Source: Hedera helix (lineage: Eukaryota > Streptophyta > Magnoliopsida > Apiales > Araliaceae). From it: 64,000 nucleotides of DNA. This document shows positions 48,101 through 60,400 of this stretch, piece by piece. Below the pieces are notes generated by a model. That model did not search any database, was not told the DNA's origin, and saw only the letters and a program-made list of their open reading frames with translations. A program made the position numbers and the translations under genes. Each line of letters starts with the position of its first letter. Position 1 is the first letter of the stretch. The stretch spans positions 8,990,477-9,054,476 of the forward strand of contig OX359265.1 of the NCBI GenBank assembly GCA_947179155.2. The letters are read 5' to 3'.

Positions 48101-49652
48101 TGGGTTTGTGGGGTCCAAATCCATAAGATTATCTAATTAAAATTAGAAGTATTTTAATTTGGTATGTATGCTTTCCAAAATTGAAAAGGAGCAAGGCTAG
48201 TGGCAATAGAATCCTAAAGTTGTTAGGATTTTATCGGCTTAAGTCGATTAATGTGGGCAGAATCCAAGTTGAAAAAGAAACATGGTTTTGTCTATATATA
48301 TATATTGATTGACTTCCTTGGCAGTAAGGTATTTACGGAAAAAAACAATAGTGACTTTTCCAGAAGGCTGCACACGGAATCAAGAAGGAAAAGCTATAAA
48401 CAATTGTGAGTGGTTTTTCGGCAAAAGCTATACTGGGAGATTGTATCGCGGAACAGACCAAGAAAATTAAGAGTTTTCGTGAAGGTTTATTCACGGGTTT
48501 CGCCACTGTTTCGGATCAATTAATAGCTAGAAGACTTTAATTAATTCGAACAATTTTGGGTGATGAGGTAATTTGAGTTTTCCACTCAAAGTAAGATATT
48601 TTTTTACTCTCTATTTTGCGACATTTCAAGTTTTTCGGTGTTAAAACTTGGAAGGACTATTTGTACTCAAAGCTGATTATAGTGGAATTTTTGGAGCTCA
48701 ACCTATGGTTTTTACCTCTTAGTTTTAAAGGGTTTTCCACATAACCACGTAAATTTGATATTTTGTGTTTGGCATATTTTCGTACTTTTATTTTCTGCAA
48801 TATTTTATTTATTTGGTGGAACTGCGTAATATTTGTTTGGTGTATTTTTGGATTATTATTTAATTTATCAGAAACGGTTCTAGTTGGAGAAGTTTTCCCA
48901 GCAGTTCTTCCATTAACGAACATATTAAAATACTATTTTATTCTTAATACATTTTTTCCTTAATCTAATTTACTTCAGGGCTTTCAGTTACCCATAAAAC
49001 AGGAGCATAGTCAATATCTTATCATTTTGGAACCATTTCCATATAAAAATTGGTCCCAAATATGAAGGTTTCAAAACCATTAAAATTTAAGTTCTACTGG
49101 TGCTGTTATTTTGAGGAAACCTCAATGACACCAAATGTGTACGTGATTAGCAAAAAGATAACTCACTACATTTCATATTACTATGACAAGACAACCAAAT
49201 GAACACTATCTAAATTTTTTTTACAAACCTCAGCAACGTATGATAATCATCATGTCTAGCTGGTAATAAATCCTTGTCGAGGAGTTTTTGACGGAATTCA
49301 TGGGCAGCACTCTCCTCCTTTGCATCACGTACATCCTCTATAGAAACTGCAGGAACCCTATAATCTATTTTTCTCTTTCCCCTCTTTTTGAGAGAATGTG
49401 TGAACTTGTTTGAAGCATTCAACGCCTTCTTTTTCAGATTTCCAATTTTAGATCTCCGTCTCTCATCTTCAGAATTCTCAAAATCTGATCTCCTTTCATG
49501 TAATTCATCAGAAGCCTCTAGTTGTTCTAGGCCTAACAAATGATATATTGATTTAGGAAACAGTTCAGCTTAATGTCCATTATACTAGATCAACTGTTAG
49601 AAGACTAACAATTGATGAATTGAGCTATACTACACGCAAGCTTACCTGACAT
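39187..49652 (-). CDS. SFH: Sec14-like phosphatidylinositol/phosphatidylcholine transfer protein, nodulin-domain (SFH) type
   Basis: Minus-strand coding exons: 49652-49646, 49532-49229, 43344-43245, 42967-42701, 42371-42294, 42211-42107, 42025-41976, 41898-41799, 41676-41578, 41495-41382, 41247-41085, 40653-40259, 40179-40105 and 39207-39187. They total 1878 nt, 625 codons plus stop, all in phase. The order is a basic N-terminal region (KKKALNASNKFTHSLKKRGK), CRAL-TRIO N helix bundle (DDYHTLLRFLKARDF), Sec14 lipid pocket (GYHGVDREGRPVYIERLG, TTTILDVQGLGVKNLT, LPDFLGGSCTC, about residues 150-330), an acidic linker, a hydrophobic stretch near residue 485, a coiled coil (VERLQKIEKVLEELKNK) and a basic tail ending RRSWC. 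SFH proteins exchange PI/PC and stimulate phosphoinositide signalling in polarised growth. Exon 12 has two possible acceptors six bases apart. The second coding intron carries a copia element. Confidence 0.92.
43463..44283 (+). repeat. 5' LTR of the copia element
   Basis: Begins TGTTGGGTTTGTGG and ends TTTCCAAACA, 821 bp. It matches the 3' LTR along its whole length, with indels near 43565 and 43650-43690. Confidence 0.9.
44287..44299 (+). other. Primer binding site
   Basis: TGGTATCAGAGTC, three bases after the LTR. It is complementary to the 3' end of initiator methionine tRNA, the usual primer for plant copia elements. Confidence 0.85.
44333..45134 (+). pseudogene. Copia gag remnant
   Basis: Begins MEESSGTIIKLTSSNFLIWK, the usual start of copia gag, and continues through an LWTTLEFMYEKK-type region. 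There are in-frame stops near 44483 and 44708 and a later frame change. The zinc knuckle near 45060 reads YFHCNKEGHYKRNC, where the first cysteine of CX2CX4HX4C has become tyrosine. Confidence 0.85.
45240..47900 (+). pseudogene. Copia pol remnant (integrase, RT, RNase H)
   Basis: Recognisable blocks in broken frames: GAG-pre-integrase WHKRLWHMSEKGLQML (about 45600), integrase end STPQHNGVAKRMNN (about 46050), a post-integrase VFGCTTFAHI (about 46450), RT LEQLDVKIAF (about 46890) and the YVDNMLIV catalytic region (about 47155, Asp-Asn where Asp-Asp is expected), and RNase H FTDADMVSSKEKKSTSGYLF (about 47660). An insertion of about 175 bp splits the integrase C-terminus near 46245-46420. Not functional. 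Confidence 0.85.
46373..46398. other. Perfect 10-bp hairpin inside the integrase insertion
   Basis: ATCGTAGAGT, a six-base loop, then ACTCTACGAT. It lies within foreign sequence that interrupts the copia reading frame. Confidence 0.8.
48098..48903 (+). repeat. 3' LTR of the copia element
   Basis: Begins TATTGGGTTTGTGG (the terminal TG has mutated to TA) and ends TTTCCCAGCA, 806 bp, then the GTTCT duplication. Confidence 0.9.
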
Positions 49653-50960
49653 TTTTAGTCAGGTTCAGAAGGAAGAGACTACCCCCAAGCTCCAGAACAA
49701 AAAACTTTAGTCTGCAGAAAATCCATCAAAATCCATGTTGCTCTGCATGACAACAAACAGAAGAGTAGAAAAAACATCAAACTAGTGACCAAAAAGAGAA
49801 CCCTTTAATCAAAAGATAAATAACATAATGTATAATGGAAGCTGGTAACATATTTCTTCTTTATGTTTGATTATGTCCATTCAAATAAGAGTTCTGCCAA
49901 AGTGGCAACTATTTTGAGATGTGACAGTTAATGTTTGATAGCACAGAATGACAGAAAAAGAATAGCAAAACACATTTTGCTTTCATCTTCCCAAACAGTT
50001 TTTCTAGCAAATTCCAAAGAAAAAAACTCAACTTTACAGAGAAAAAACACAACTTTAAAAAGTCCCATAAAAACGCAAACAAATGGAGTACAATATTTGC
50101 AAATAATGAAGAAATGAATAAGGCAGATCTGAAGCTCCTCAACCATCCAAACAGCATACAATCAGAAATGCTCTTGATTCTAGTACAGCTTCATACCCCT
50201 GCTTTAACATATTTACCTCAACCAAAAACACAAAACTTCACAATTAATCAAAGTCTGCAATTTTCAGCTGAAGCTGATCATCTTCGTTACAATAAAGGAT
50301 TCAAATGAAACAGACCAAAATATATACCACAAAAACAAATAAGTAACCAACGAAACCCGTGAATGCAAACAGACCGACACTATTCATCCAATAAATAGAC
50401 AATAAAACCTTCAATAAATGAAATTTCAGTAAATATCTACAATGCCAATAGAAAATCCGACAGATCTCACATTATAATCAATAAACAAAAAACTTTCCTT
50501 TTCAACACATAATCATATATATGCAACAATACATAAACAAAAGTAAATTCACAGAAAAAGTAAAAGTAAACCATATTGAAAGCCACGAATAAGATCTGGA
50601 ATCTGCACAGCTCTTCGATTGTATCGGATAAACAGATAAAAACAATCAAGTATTCACGATTTCCAATGGAAATCCTCCTGTATCAAAGAAAAATGATCTG
50701 GTGTATATATCTTCCGAATCTATATATGTCTATAGGTAGATATATAGCAATATTTATATGTATATGTATATGGAATTGTGTCCCGTGTTTTATTCTCTCT
50801 CCTCTTTTCGTTTTTTCGTTTTTTCGTTCTCCCTTTTCTCACTCAACCAAATTTGTGAAGGCTCCAGGCTCCAGCGTCTCTTTCCTCCCTTTGCTTATTT
50901 GCCACCACCGCTGTCCCCCCTTCCTTTCTTATCTTACGTGTCTCCTCCTCCCTTTTTCTA
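49653..50960 (-). promoter_or_regulatory. Probable 5' UTR, UTR intron and promoter of SFH
   Basis: The first coding exon holds only seven coding bases, and a TTTTCTGCAG acceptor lies upstream (AG near 49712), so a 5' UTR intron is likely. GC-richer, purine-rich sense sequence near 50780-50900 could be the first UTR exon. This is inferred from structure only, with no core promoter motif I would defend. Confidence 0.35.
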
Positions 50961-51391
50961 TTTATTTATTTATTTAATAATAGTTTTTATTTTTTTGCTG
51001 CAGAAAAGATTTATGTTACAATATAAATATGTCAAGTTTTATTACGAATAGACGTATCAATTAATTTTAGTTTTATGCATATAAATTTTAAGAATTAAGA
51101 AATTTATTTAATATTATTATTTGATCATTAAAATTTGTGTAAATTTCGTCACTACCCTTTACGAAAAATTGGGAATTATTAACAAGAAACAGAAATGTTT
51201 TTGGAAAAACTAAGAATTTAGGAGTAATATAAGAAAATAAATAATTTATTCCCTTAAAAAATTATAAACAATAAGTAAGTTGGAATATTATTTTTTAATT
51301 TTTTTTTTATCAATATTGAATGATAAAAACACTAAATACAAATTATATTATTGTACCTATTTATGACAAGAGACACATGTATTTTAGTTGC

Positions 51392-51440
<49 letters not shown>

Positions 51441-52728
51441 CTCTTTTTACAGTTAAATATGGAATAAATATATTTAAAAATTAATATATTTTGTGATTTG
51501 ATATATAATTCTTTATTATTATTAGCAAAATGCATAAATACGAGTGATGATACTTTTAAAAAATGTACGATATAATAGAATTTTTATAATCATATTTATT
51601 CATATTATTCGACTAGATCAAAACTTTTCAAAGCACAAACATTACAGTAAAATGGGATCTATTAGCATAAAATTAATTTTATATTTAATATTATATTAAT
51701 TTATTATTAAATTAATTTTATATTAATTAAATTCGATAAAATAAGACCGAAACAGTAAAAATATTCGATTCAGCTTCCGATGAAACAGAAAGGAAAAAGT
51801 AACGGCGTGGCGTGGTAAATATTTTATTAATTTTTTTATCTGAAAAGGTCTGTTTGTTACCCGGGGGTTTTAACCGAACCAAAGATACAGGGGGGAACAG
51901 TTTTTATCTGTTGGAGTACAGTGTGTAGGCTTGTTCCTAACAATTAAGTAGGCCTTGCTTACGTGGAAGGTGAGAGTCAGGTCCACGTGGTGGGAGAATG
52001 GAGCGTTAGATTTGACACATTAAATACAGTAGGTTTGTTAAACTATGGTTTTGTAATAATTATTCAACAATTGAATTGTTTGACATTTTCCAGGTTTGGT
52101 TCGGGAGTTGGTTAATTGTTTGTTTTTGGTAGTTTTGTAATAGATGTGGGGAATAGGTCACCATCTCATAAACATGCCAAAATAGTACTGCAAAGCATTA
52201 AATTAGTTCAGTTTTAGGTCAAAATACTTGTGGACTACATTCTAACCTATCACTATTACTAATTTGGTAAGTATCAGTATCATTTACTACTTTTATTTTA
52301 CAAAAGAAAAAAAAAATCTTAAATTGTAAAATTTAGGACTTGATTTTGTTCATGTTTTGTCTTCAAAATAGCAATTTGTTAGGAGTAGTGGTATATATTA
52401 AGATAAATTTATGTCGATATTAAGTAATAATGTATATAAATACAAGGAGACAGTAAAAATAAATTTATATATTACTGTTATATTTTATGGCCTACAATTT
52501 TACATTAATCGCAATACGCATTCAACATTAAATCAGTCGATATATGAATTATTTTTCATTTGTTAATTTAACATTGATAATGTGATGACTTTAAAATATG
52601 TCATTTGATATTAGGATTAATAAGTAAATATTCCTTTTATAAAGAAAAAAAATGAGACTTTTTTTTTAAAATAAGGACTGTCATATTGGCACTCCACTCC
52701 TTAGTAATGTCTTACTAGTAAATAGGGC
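50961..52728. other. Gene-free DNA upstream of SFH
   Basis: AT-rich, with a (TA)n run at about 51395-51440. A palindromic G-box CCACGTGG sits at 51983-51990, a possible bZIP/bHLH site about 1 kb upstream of the putative SFH transcript start. No gene is seen. Confidence 0.4.
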
Positions 52729-53820
52729 ATGTTAATGCTCGAATTTGTTCGCACGTTTAACTACTGGCTTGACGTGAACTTGCACAGAAACAACCACCAA
52801 AAGTACTTGACAACTTGAGCCGTCGAGGGATACCTCCAGTGTGAGAATAAGAACAGTCTCAAAGTAGGTTAACAATGGAGTTATAAAGTATTTTGTAGGT
52901 TATAATATGCTATTTATACCTCTATTGTTTACTTGTATTTATACTTTAGTTTCACCGGCTCAATAGGGTTACAATTCCTAGCTGAAATTATATGCAGATA
53001 CCCTATCAGAAAAGGTAAATACCATATAAGAGTTGTTATTAGATATGGTAATTGCAAAGTGTTTTGGTAAACAAGGCAATGACCCAAGCCTATTAGGTAT
53101 ATGAGTATATTGTGGGCATTTATAATACAATGGGTTGGCTGGAATAGAGCTCAATTTACGCAACCTATTATCATTAATAAATATGCAGCTCAATACCCCT
53201 ACTCCTTTAAAAAGTGAAGTGAAGTGGAATAGTAGCATGAAAAAAAAGGCTTCGGGAGTTTGAAGGGCTACTAAAACCAAAGGGAAAGCCTAGTTTGAAG
53301 GGGAATTCAGCATATAATTGAATGGATCACCCAATTAGAAGCGATGTATATTCCTTTTTATAAGGAGTAATCCATTTAAGTGTGGGCTAATAGGTGTCCT
53401 CTGAACCAATCATAGGCTTATAAGAAATGAATTTATCCACCTATCTAACCAATGATAGACCAGACCCAATTGGGATTTAAATTAAAAGAGAGGCCCAGGG
53501 GTCTATATTACTCACGCACGTGAGAATACAAAAGGTTACAACAGATTAATGGGAGGATCCCAAGGTACACGCGCTCGTGTATATCGGGTTTGTGCTCTAT
53601 TATTTCTCCAGCCGTTGGATTATGAATGATCAAGTCGCCAATTTCAAGTATAAAGAAGGGAAAATAGGAATTATTCTAATTTTTTTGACAATCAAGATAT
53701 TGAAGCGCTTAGAGAGAAAGAGAATCAAGTCATAGATCGAGCTCAAGAATTTCACCATCTTCTAATTTTCAACTCGTTCCTAGTAAAACTCTTCTTCTTT
53801 CTTTAATTTGTTTTCCCATT
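52729..53820 (-). repeat. Possible 3' LTR region of the gypsy element
   Basis: By position, this non-coding segment left of the antisense ORF should contain the 3' LTR of the minus-strand gypsy element. It starts with a plausible TGTTAATGC at 52729, but I could not find a target duplication or compare it with the 5' LTR, which lies outside the window. Confidence 0.3.
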
Positions 53821-53828
53821 ATCTATAA

Positions 53829-55875
53829 ATGGCTAGTTCTTCTCAAAATGTTAATGCATCTCCATCTTCTTGTGTTGGGGATGGAGCTATCATGGCAGCA
53901 GAGGGAATCCCAGAGGGGCAGACCTACAAACTCCCCATCGTCGAACGCGTTAAAATCACCACTGATGTAGAGACGTACAATATGATTGAGTACACTAGGG
54001 ACATTTATAGGGTAGCAACATCTTAGAAAATTATTAGTTTAAAAGCATAGGGAAGAAGAGGAAATTTACTAGCAGCCCGAAGGGGGCTGAATAGCAATGT
54101 CTAGGCTTCTTCTCCTATTCGGCCTTCAATTTGCCCTTCAAGAATTTGTGCTTTAGTTTCTTCGTACCATTGTCCCATTGTCGATTAGTACCCAATTGTT
54201 ATATTCACCTCCATAGCTTTATGGCCTTCTTCCATGAGCAACATATTAGGCCCAGCTTGAAATTTTTATACAATTTTTTCTCAATTGGGGCTTGTAAGGA
54301 GAAGGGGTTTTATCAATTTAACAAACATATAGGTAGAGACATGATAATGGAAACCCTTTCTAACAACAATGGATGGCATAAGGATTGGTTTTACACCAAA
54401 AGGCCTGACACTGAGCTGATTGATCCCTAGATAGAACCAAATCGATCCCAATTGAACACCAACAAGATCAGTAAAAGTAAATTAGTGGAATTTGAGGTCC
54501 TATACTCAAGAAGGCCCTCAATTTGAGAAAATAAAGATGTTTTGAATGATTAAGACTGGTTGTTCGGCCATGATTGTAAGTCCATGCCCTCATAGTGTTT
54601 ATATAAATGTCCCCACTATTAAACTTGCTACTGATCGGTTTGACTCTGGTACTGATTGATTTTTTTTTTGTGTGATTACAGTGGCAAACCCAAAGAAGGC
54701 GTTGAATGAAGCTATCTTGAAGGCTATAGGGGTGCTTAGAAAGCCCATGACTCCCTTGGAGAAACTTAAACTAGTTAGGAAGCACAAAGGAAAAATCACG
54801 GCTTCAGCTATTGGGAGACCAGCTCCACTGTTGAGGCCACTATTCCAGCTAATCCACCTTATCCTCTCATCCTTGAGAAGGTACACTCTAATCCTCCCAG
54901 CCCCCATACATTACCCTTGAAAGAACCCCTTTTGGTGTAGCCAATTAATGAGGTGGCGATGCCCTTGGGAGTTGAAGAGTTGAAAATGGAGAATAGGAAG
55001 CCCCAATTGAGGGTGATGAGGACTCTAACCTTTAGTCTGCCATCAACACACAAAATGTGACGACTTAGAGACCTTAGTAGAAAGTTCAGGCTTATAGTTC
55101 TTGTTATGGGGAACTTGAGGACTTTTAGATTAGACTATACCATATTTTTAAATTGTCTGCTGACAATAGTAAGTACGTAGGGCTGAATTTGGAGTATCGC
55201 ATTCTTCTACAGGGGCAATAGCTTGGCAGAGAACCTTTTATTTATCTGTTCTTCTCAATTTAGCTCTTATATCACTTCTACTTATTGTGACGGTCTTTAT
55301 TTTCTTTTGGTTAGGCTAATGCCATAAATTCTCGCATAATTGGTGAATATTACAAGCTTACCAAACACTACGTGAATATGGATAACCTTCTTAGCCAACT
55401 AGAAATAGAAGCTACTGATACCTAAGAAAATACAAAAGTCTGTCGAAACTGAGCGGGGGGAGGCTGAGGCTGTGGCTGCGCAAAAAAAGGCTAAAGGTGC
55501 AAAAAAGACGTATGATGAAGTTATTGAATGGGAGAGAGTGAGAGCGACTGACCTGGGGCAAAAGCTAAGGGAATCTGAAGCTTTACTTCAAAAGAGAACA
55601 TCTCAAGTCCAATAACAAACTGAACAGATTTAGACCTTGATAGTAAATATTTAAATATTTATCTTTGCCAGTAAATGAGGTTAAATGGAATAGGCAACAA
55701 GACAGTTTAGCTCTTCAATCTCCCAGCTGGCCATTCTCTCGAAAATAAGACACTAAATGATTAAAGAGTATAAGAAGTCTAACAAGTTCGCTGATGAGGT
55801 TAACCTGAAAGTGGCCAATGAGTTTAACGAATGCTTCGAGTACAATAAAAATTTGGTTCGGGAGAAGGGTTAAAG
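53829..55875 (+). pseudogene. Antisense extra ORF (aORF, Transposase_28-like) of the Tat element, broken
   Basis: Coding-like segments lie on the strand opposite gag-pol. One is 53829-54026 (from MASSSQNVNASPSS to RDIYRVATS). Another is about 54131-54430, with HLHSFMAFFHEQHIRPSLKF, YNFFSIGACKEKGFYQFNKH and NNNGWHKDWFYTKR. A third is a charged coiled-coil tail at about 55440-55610 (GEAEAVAAQKKAKGAKKTYD). The middle block resembles the plant domain annotated as Transposase_28 or putative gypsy-type transposon. Published surveys describe antisense ORFs of this kind between pol and the 3' LTR of Tat-lineage elements; their function is unknown. Frame breaks make this copy non-functional. The family match is from memory. 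Confidence 0.6.
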
Positions 55876-56489
55876 AAGTGGGTCTTGTAAACCCTGAATA
55901 AAATTTATGTGATTTATACTGTTAATATTTTGTGTAATTATACAATTACTTCTTTGAAAGTTTTAAGTTTATTTTGTAATGAATGATCTTATTATTTGAT
56001 TCTGTATTGCAATGTTTGATAGCATGTTAGCACTTACGCTTCTCTACCTTCCTAGTCTTACCCAATGAAAGCAGAGGTAAGGCTGAAGAGTAGAGTAAGT
56101 GATGCATTAGATCAAAATAAAAAAATAAAAGACAACAATATGAGCAAAATCATCATTTTATTAAGTATTAGAGAGATAACATATTTCAGTTGGAAACAAC
56201 CTCAAAAAAGACTAAGTATGGATAACTTAATAAGAAAATTATTCACTAATAGTATCGTCGAAACCAAATGGCATGTTATGTATTAGAGATAGACTTTCCA
56301 TCCATGGTCTAAAGTTTGTATGTGTTAGGCTTTAGTACTTCAATAATCATATTAGGACATTTCCAAATAGGCATTAGCTTTCCTACGTCCTGAGATATAG
56401 ATGCTTCCATACCTCATGACTAGATCTCCTAGTTTGAAGGTTCTGTTCTTGAAATTTTTTTGTTGAAATGTCGAGCCGTTTGCTATTAG

Positions 56490-57436
56490 AATATTGCAAT
56501 TTAGAAGAATGTGATATCACGACTCTCTTCAAATAAGTTAAGGTTCAGCCGAAGCCCTTCATCATTAAGAAGTTCATCAAAATTTTGGACTATAACTAAG
56601 GGAATTCCAATTTTTACTAGGATTAGAGTTTCAATTCCATAAGCCAATTTAAAAGGAATCTCTCTTATAGTAGTCTGAGGAGTGGTTCGATAACGCCACA
56701 AGACATACAAAAGTTCTTTGGGTCATCTTCCTTTAGCATTTTCTAACCTTCACTTAACTTTCTTAAGGAAAGTCCTACTAGTAATTTCAATCTGGTCATT
56801 AGCTTTGGGATGACCAACAGACGTTTAACGGTGCTAAATATGCAACTCTTGTAAAAATCCTTCAAACTTGCTCCCTACAAATTTTGATCTGTTATCTGAG
56901 ACCATGACCATAGGGACGCTAAAACAGTTGCCCACTTATTTTTAAAAAAACTAAAGATAAATCTCTTTGATGATATAGGCCAAAAGTTTGGTTTCAACCC
57001 ATTTAGTTAGATAGTCAATTGCCACAATCACAAATTTTAGCTATTCTTTTCCTTATAGGAGTTATCCCAACAGATCAATTCCCCGTATGGAAAAAAAGAT
57101 CGAGGACAGAATCGAGGTAAGCTCTTCGAGAGGTTAATGAGGTACCAAGTCGAAGAACTGACATTTATGGCATTTTTTGACAAAGTCCTTAGCCTCTTGA
57201 ATCATTGTGGGCTAGTATTATCCCTGTCGAAGAATCTTGTATGCAAGTGTTTTTGCCCTAATGTGATTTCCACATATACCTTTATGTATCTCCCAAATGG
57301 CATAGTTAGCATCTCTTGGACCAACGTAGAGAAAATGTAGGGAATTGTAAGATCTCCTATAAAGTTGATCGTTAACAATGCAATATTTGGCTGACTTATA
57401 TATAACTTTCTAAACCTAAATTTTATCTTCGGGAAG
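56490..57436 (-). pseudogene. Gypsy integrase remnant
   Basis: On the minus strand: YNSLHFLY-type entry region, a zinc-binding piece KKCHKCQFFDLVP (about 57140-57185), and the C-terminal block VLWRYRTTPQTT...FKLAYGIETLI (56500-56710) with EGLRLNLNLFEE. Interrupted by stops. Its 5' end is separated from RNase H by the 57442-60932 insertion. Confidence 0.85.
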
Positions 57437-57441
57437 GTCAT

Positions 57442-60400
57442 TGGTGACGCCCCTAAATCTGGGTTACCTTTAACCTCGGATATGGTGCTCATAGTACTAC
57501 ACTACCACAGTTCTATATCCATACATTCCATTAAATATTAGCTTAATACAATATTCTTACAACATATCTTAACTAGTCCCTAGTTACTATAACATTTACA
57601 AATTACAAAAGATATAATAATAGGAAGTCTTATCCTACATCACTACATAACATAAACAAAACATAAATTAAACAGTCTCTATTCGGCTACTTTGCCTTTT
57701 TCTTTATCTTTACTAGATTTATTGGTATTCTCTGTTTTAGTTGAAATATTATGTTTAAGCAAGAGTGAGCAATTAAATTGCTCTGCAAGTACAAAACAAT
57801 TTAGGAACATAATATCTTATGAGTAAAACATTTCCGAATAACCTTCAACAATTGTTCAATAATTACGAAGAAGTTTGAATGATAGAAATAACATTTCTTT
57901 GGATTCTGAAATCATTAACTTTAATGTTGAATGGTTATAAGACCAAGAACTCGTTAAGAACAGTATCAATCACAAAACTAATAGTGTACGGTAGTCATAA
58001 GACTGCATTACTCTAAGATATGCACTTTAGGGGATAAGCCATCGTACTTTATATTTTGCACAATATAAATATCTAAGTTAAACGTCAATCGAAATCATAT
58101 TGTCTGATTATCTGGCTTTAAGTGGCCCCTACTATGAAGGTTATTCATTCTCATCTTTTAACACAGTATTTCGCACCAAACAATTTGGATTGGATTAGCC
58201 TTAAAGAATTATAATAAATTCAACAACATATCTCAATGGTCTAGCTGAAACAAATGTCATAGACTTACATTATAAAACAATTCATGCATAACGAACTTTA
58301 GCTTTTAAAAATAGTTTAATAGATGAACATTCTTTTCGAAGCACTAGCGTGCAAACATGGCATACATTTATAATTTATGAATTTAAGAACAAGCTCGATT
58401 AAAATACTTTCCTCATTCGTCGATTAACGCTAATTAGATCTTATCATTCTCCGTTCGACCTACATTTAATAAGTCGTCTACTAATTAGTCATGTACGGAC
58501 TCACACTTGGGTTTAACTAAGCACATAAGGACCTTTGTACATCTTTTACCAATTCAGACACTTTATTTTAAGTTAATTACTCGACCACATTCGTACGTCC
58601 TTTAATAGTTTGGATACTTTATAACTCTTACACATTTTATTCGAGATAAAAAAAATATTAAATTTCATATTTAACAACCTGACCCGGTTAACACAGCTCG
58701 ACCAACTCGGTTGAACCAATCTGATTGACCCGACCGATCTGACTGGACCAATCGGTTCGACCCGACCAATCCTACCCAATCGATCTGATCCGTCATGGAT
58801 TCGACCCGAACAGGCCTGATCCGAACTGAACCGACCTGGACATTGATCCGACTAAGTGCCCTAGCGTTAGGTTTAGTACTAAGGTCAGTGCCTTAACGTT
58901 GGCTTACAAATTTCTAAATATTAAGGCAGCGTCCCGACGCTGGACACCAGATTTTTCCCACTTTGATTTTTTTTCAAGTTCTTTTTACACTTAGTCACAT
59001 TTTGTAATATTTTACTAATTTCAAAATTCTACCATTTCCAAACAATGAAAATAACACTTAGGGTTCCACTACGTTCGATATTTCAAAAACACGTTTTTAC
59101 GTTTTACCGATCGTTACGATTTTTATAAAAATACGTTTTATCGACTGACTTTCTTAATGCTCACATATGACTCATAAACCACATAAACACGTAGTTTCAT
59201 CAAGATCGACCAGTAGTTCTATATCTTGATGATCAAAGCATAACAAACCCTTCCATTTTAGGGTTTTCACATAGGTTTAAATCAAACATTGCTTTGAGCT
59301 TACTTAGGCTCCTTTTTAAATATATCAAAATAGATAAGTTTCATGCCTAGTAAATCTACGAATTACCCCATTAGATCTATAGAACACATAACCAAAATTA
59401 GGTTTTTTACTTGAAATAACATTAATCACAAATCTAGTGTTTTTTTATCGAAAAGCTTACATAACTTACATTAAAAATCCATTTGAGCTCATTTATGCTC
59501 ATATTCATATATAGCAAAATAGATGACTTACATATCTTGTAGATCAATGGAATATATCCATGGATCTTCATCATATGTTATCAAATTAGATTTTTCTTTT
59601 AGAAAACATTACTATCAAAGTTAAGTTTTCAAAACACCTCAAGACTTATTTTTTTAACAACATAAACCAACTCCCGTGCTATCAACCATACATAAACACA
59701 TAAAACCAACAACACACCATCCTTATACCTTGGATCCACCATGAGCCACCACAAATACATAAAATCTCCCATAACAATCATCTAATTACAAAACACAAAC
59801 ATAAATCAAAGATAATAAAACTAGGGTTTAAGATTAGAACACTTTTAAACCTTCTATGAGCTTTCTTCCTCTTGGTTAAGTAACTAGATAGGAATGGATG
59901 ATCCATTTCTATACTTTGTTAACATTCTCTTTTTGATCTTAGGGTTTCTCTCTTTCTTTTCTTTTCTAGCTTTCAAACTCTCTTTCAACTTTTCTAACAC
60001 TTAGGAAATAAACTAGTGAAATGAAAATGAGTAGGGTGTGAGATTATATCAAAGAGTTACCTAGCTAAATTGTAGGCATACATATATTGTAAGTGTACAT
60101 TTTCACCAACTCCTTTCATAGACCATCCTAACTCTTACAAAGCCTTACACATTTTGCCCTATTTTTTATTTCTTCTTCCTAAGCTCACAAAGCTTCTAAT
60201 GGAAGCTAACCAAGCTCCCCAAAAGTCCATCTAAGCTTCCAAAAATGGGGCCCCACAAGGCCCCAAAATCTTTTATTTTCCTTTTCTTTTAATTGTTTAA
60301 TTTATATATATATATATCATCATTTCTCCCATTGGGCTAGGATTTGGGCTCTTACCTAATCATTCCTTTAGGCTTGATTAGCATTCATTGATTGAGCTTT

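Larger units (their letters stand above)
43463..48903 (+). mobile_element. Full-length, decayed Ty1/copia retrotransposon in an SFH intron
   Basis: LTRs at 43463-44283 and 48098-48903, target duplication GTTCT (43458-43462 and 48904-48908), a methionine-tRNA-type primer site after the 5' LTR, and a purine-rich tract (GGGAGAGA) before the 3' LTR. Internal order is gag, GAG-pre-integrase, integrase, RT and RNase H, as in copia. Every domain has stop codons or frameshifts, and the LTRs differ by many substitutions and indels. It is therefore old and not autonomous. It is antisense to the host gene. Confidence 0.93.

Noticed and set aside
52978..53280. 100-codon minus-strand open frame
   Set aside because: No domain or compositional sign of coding. 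It falls in the likely LTR region of the gypsy element.
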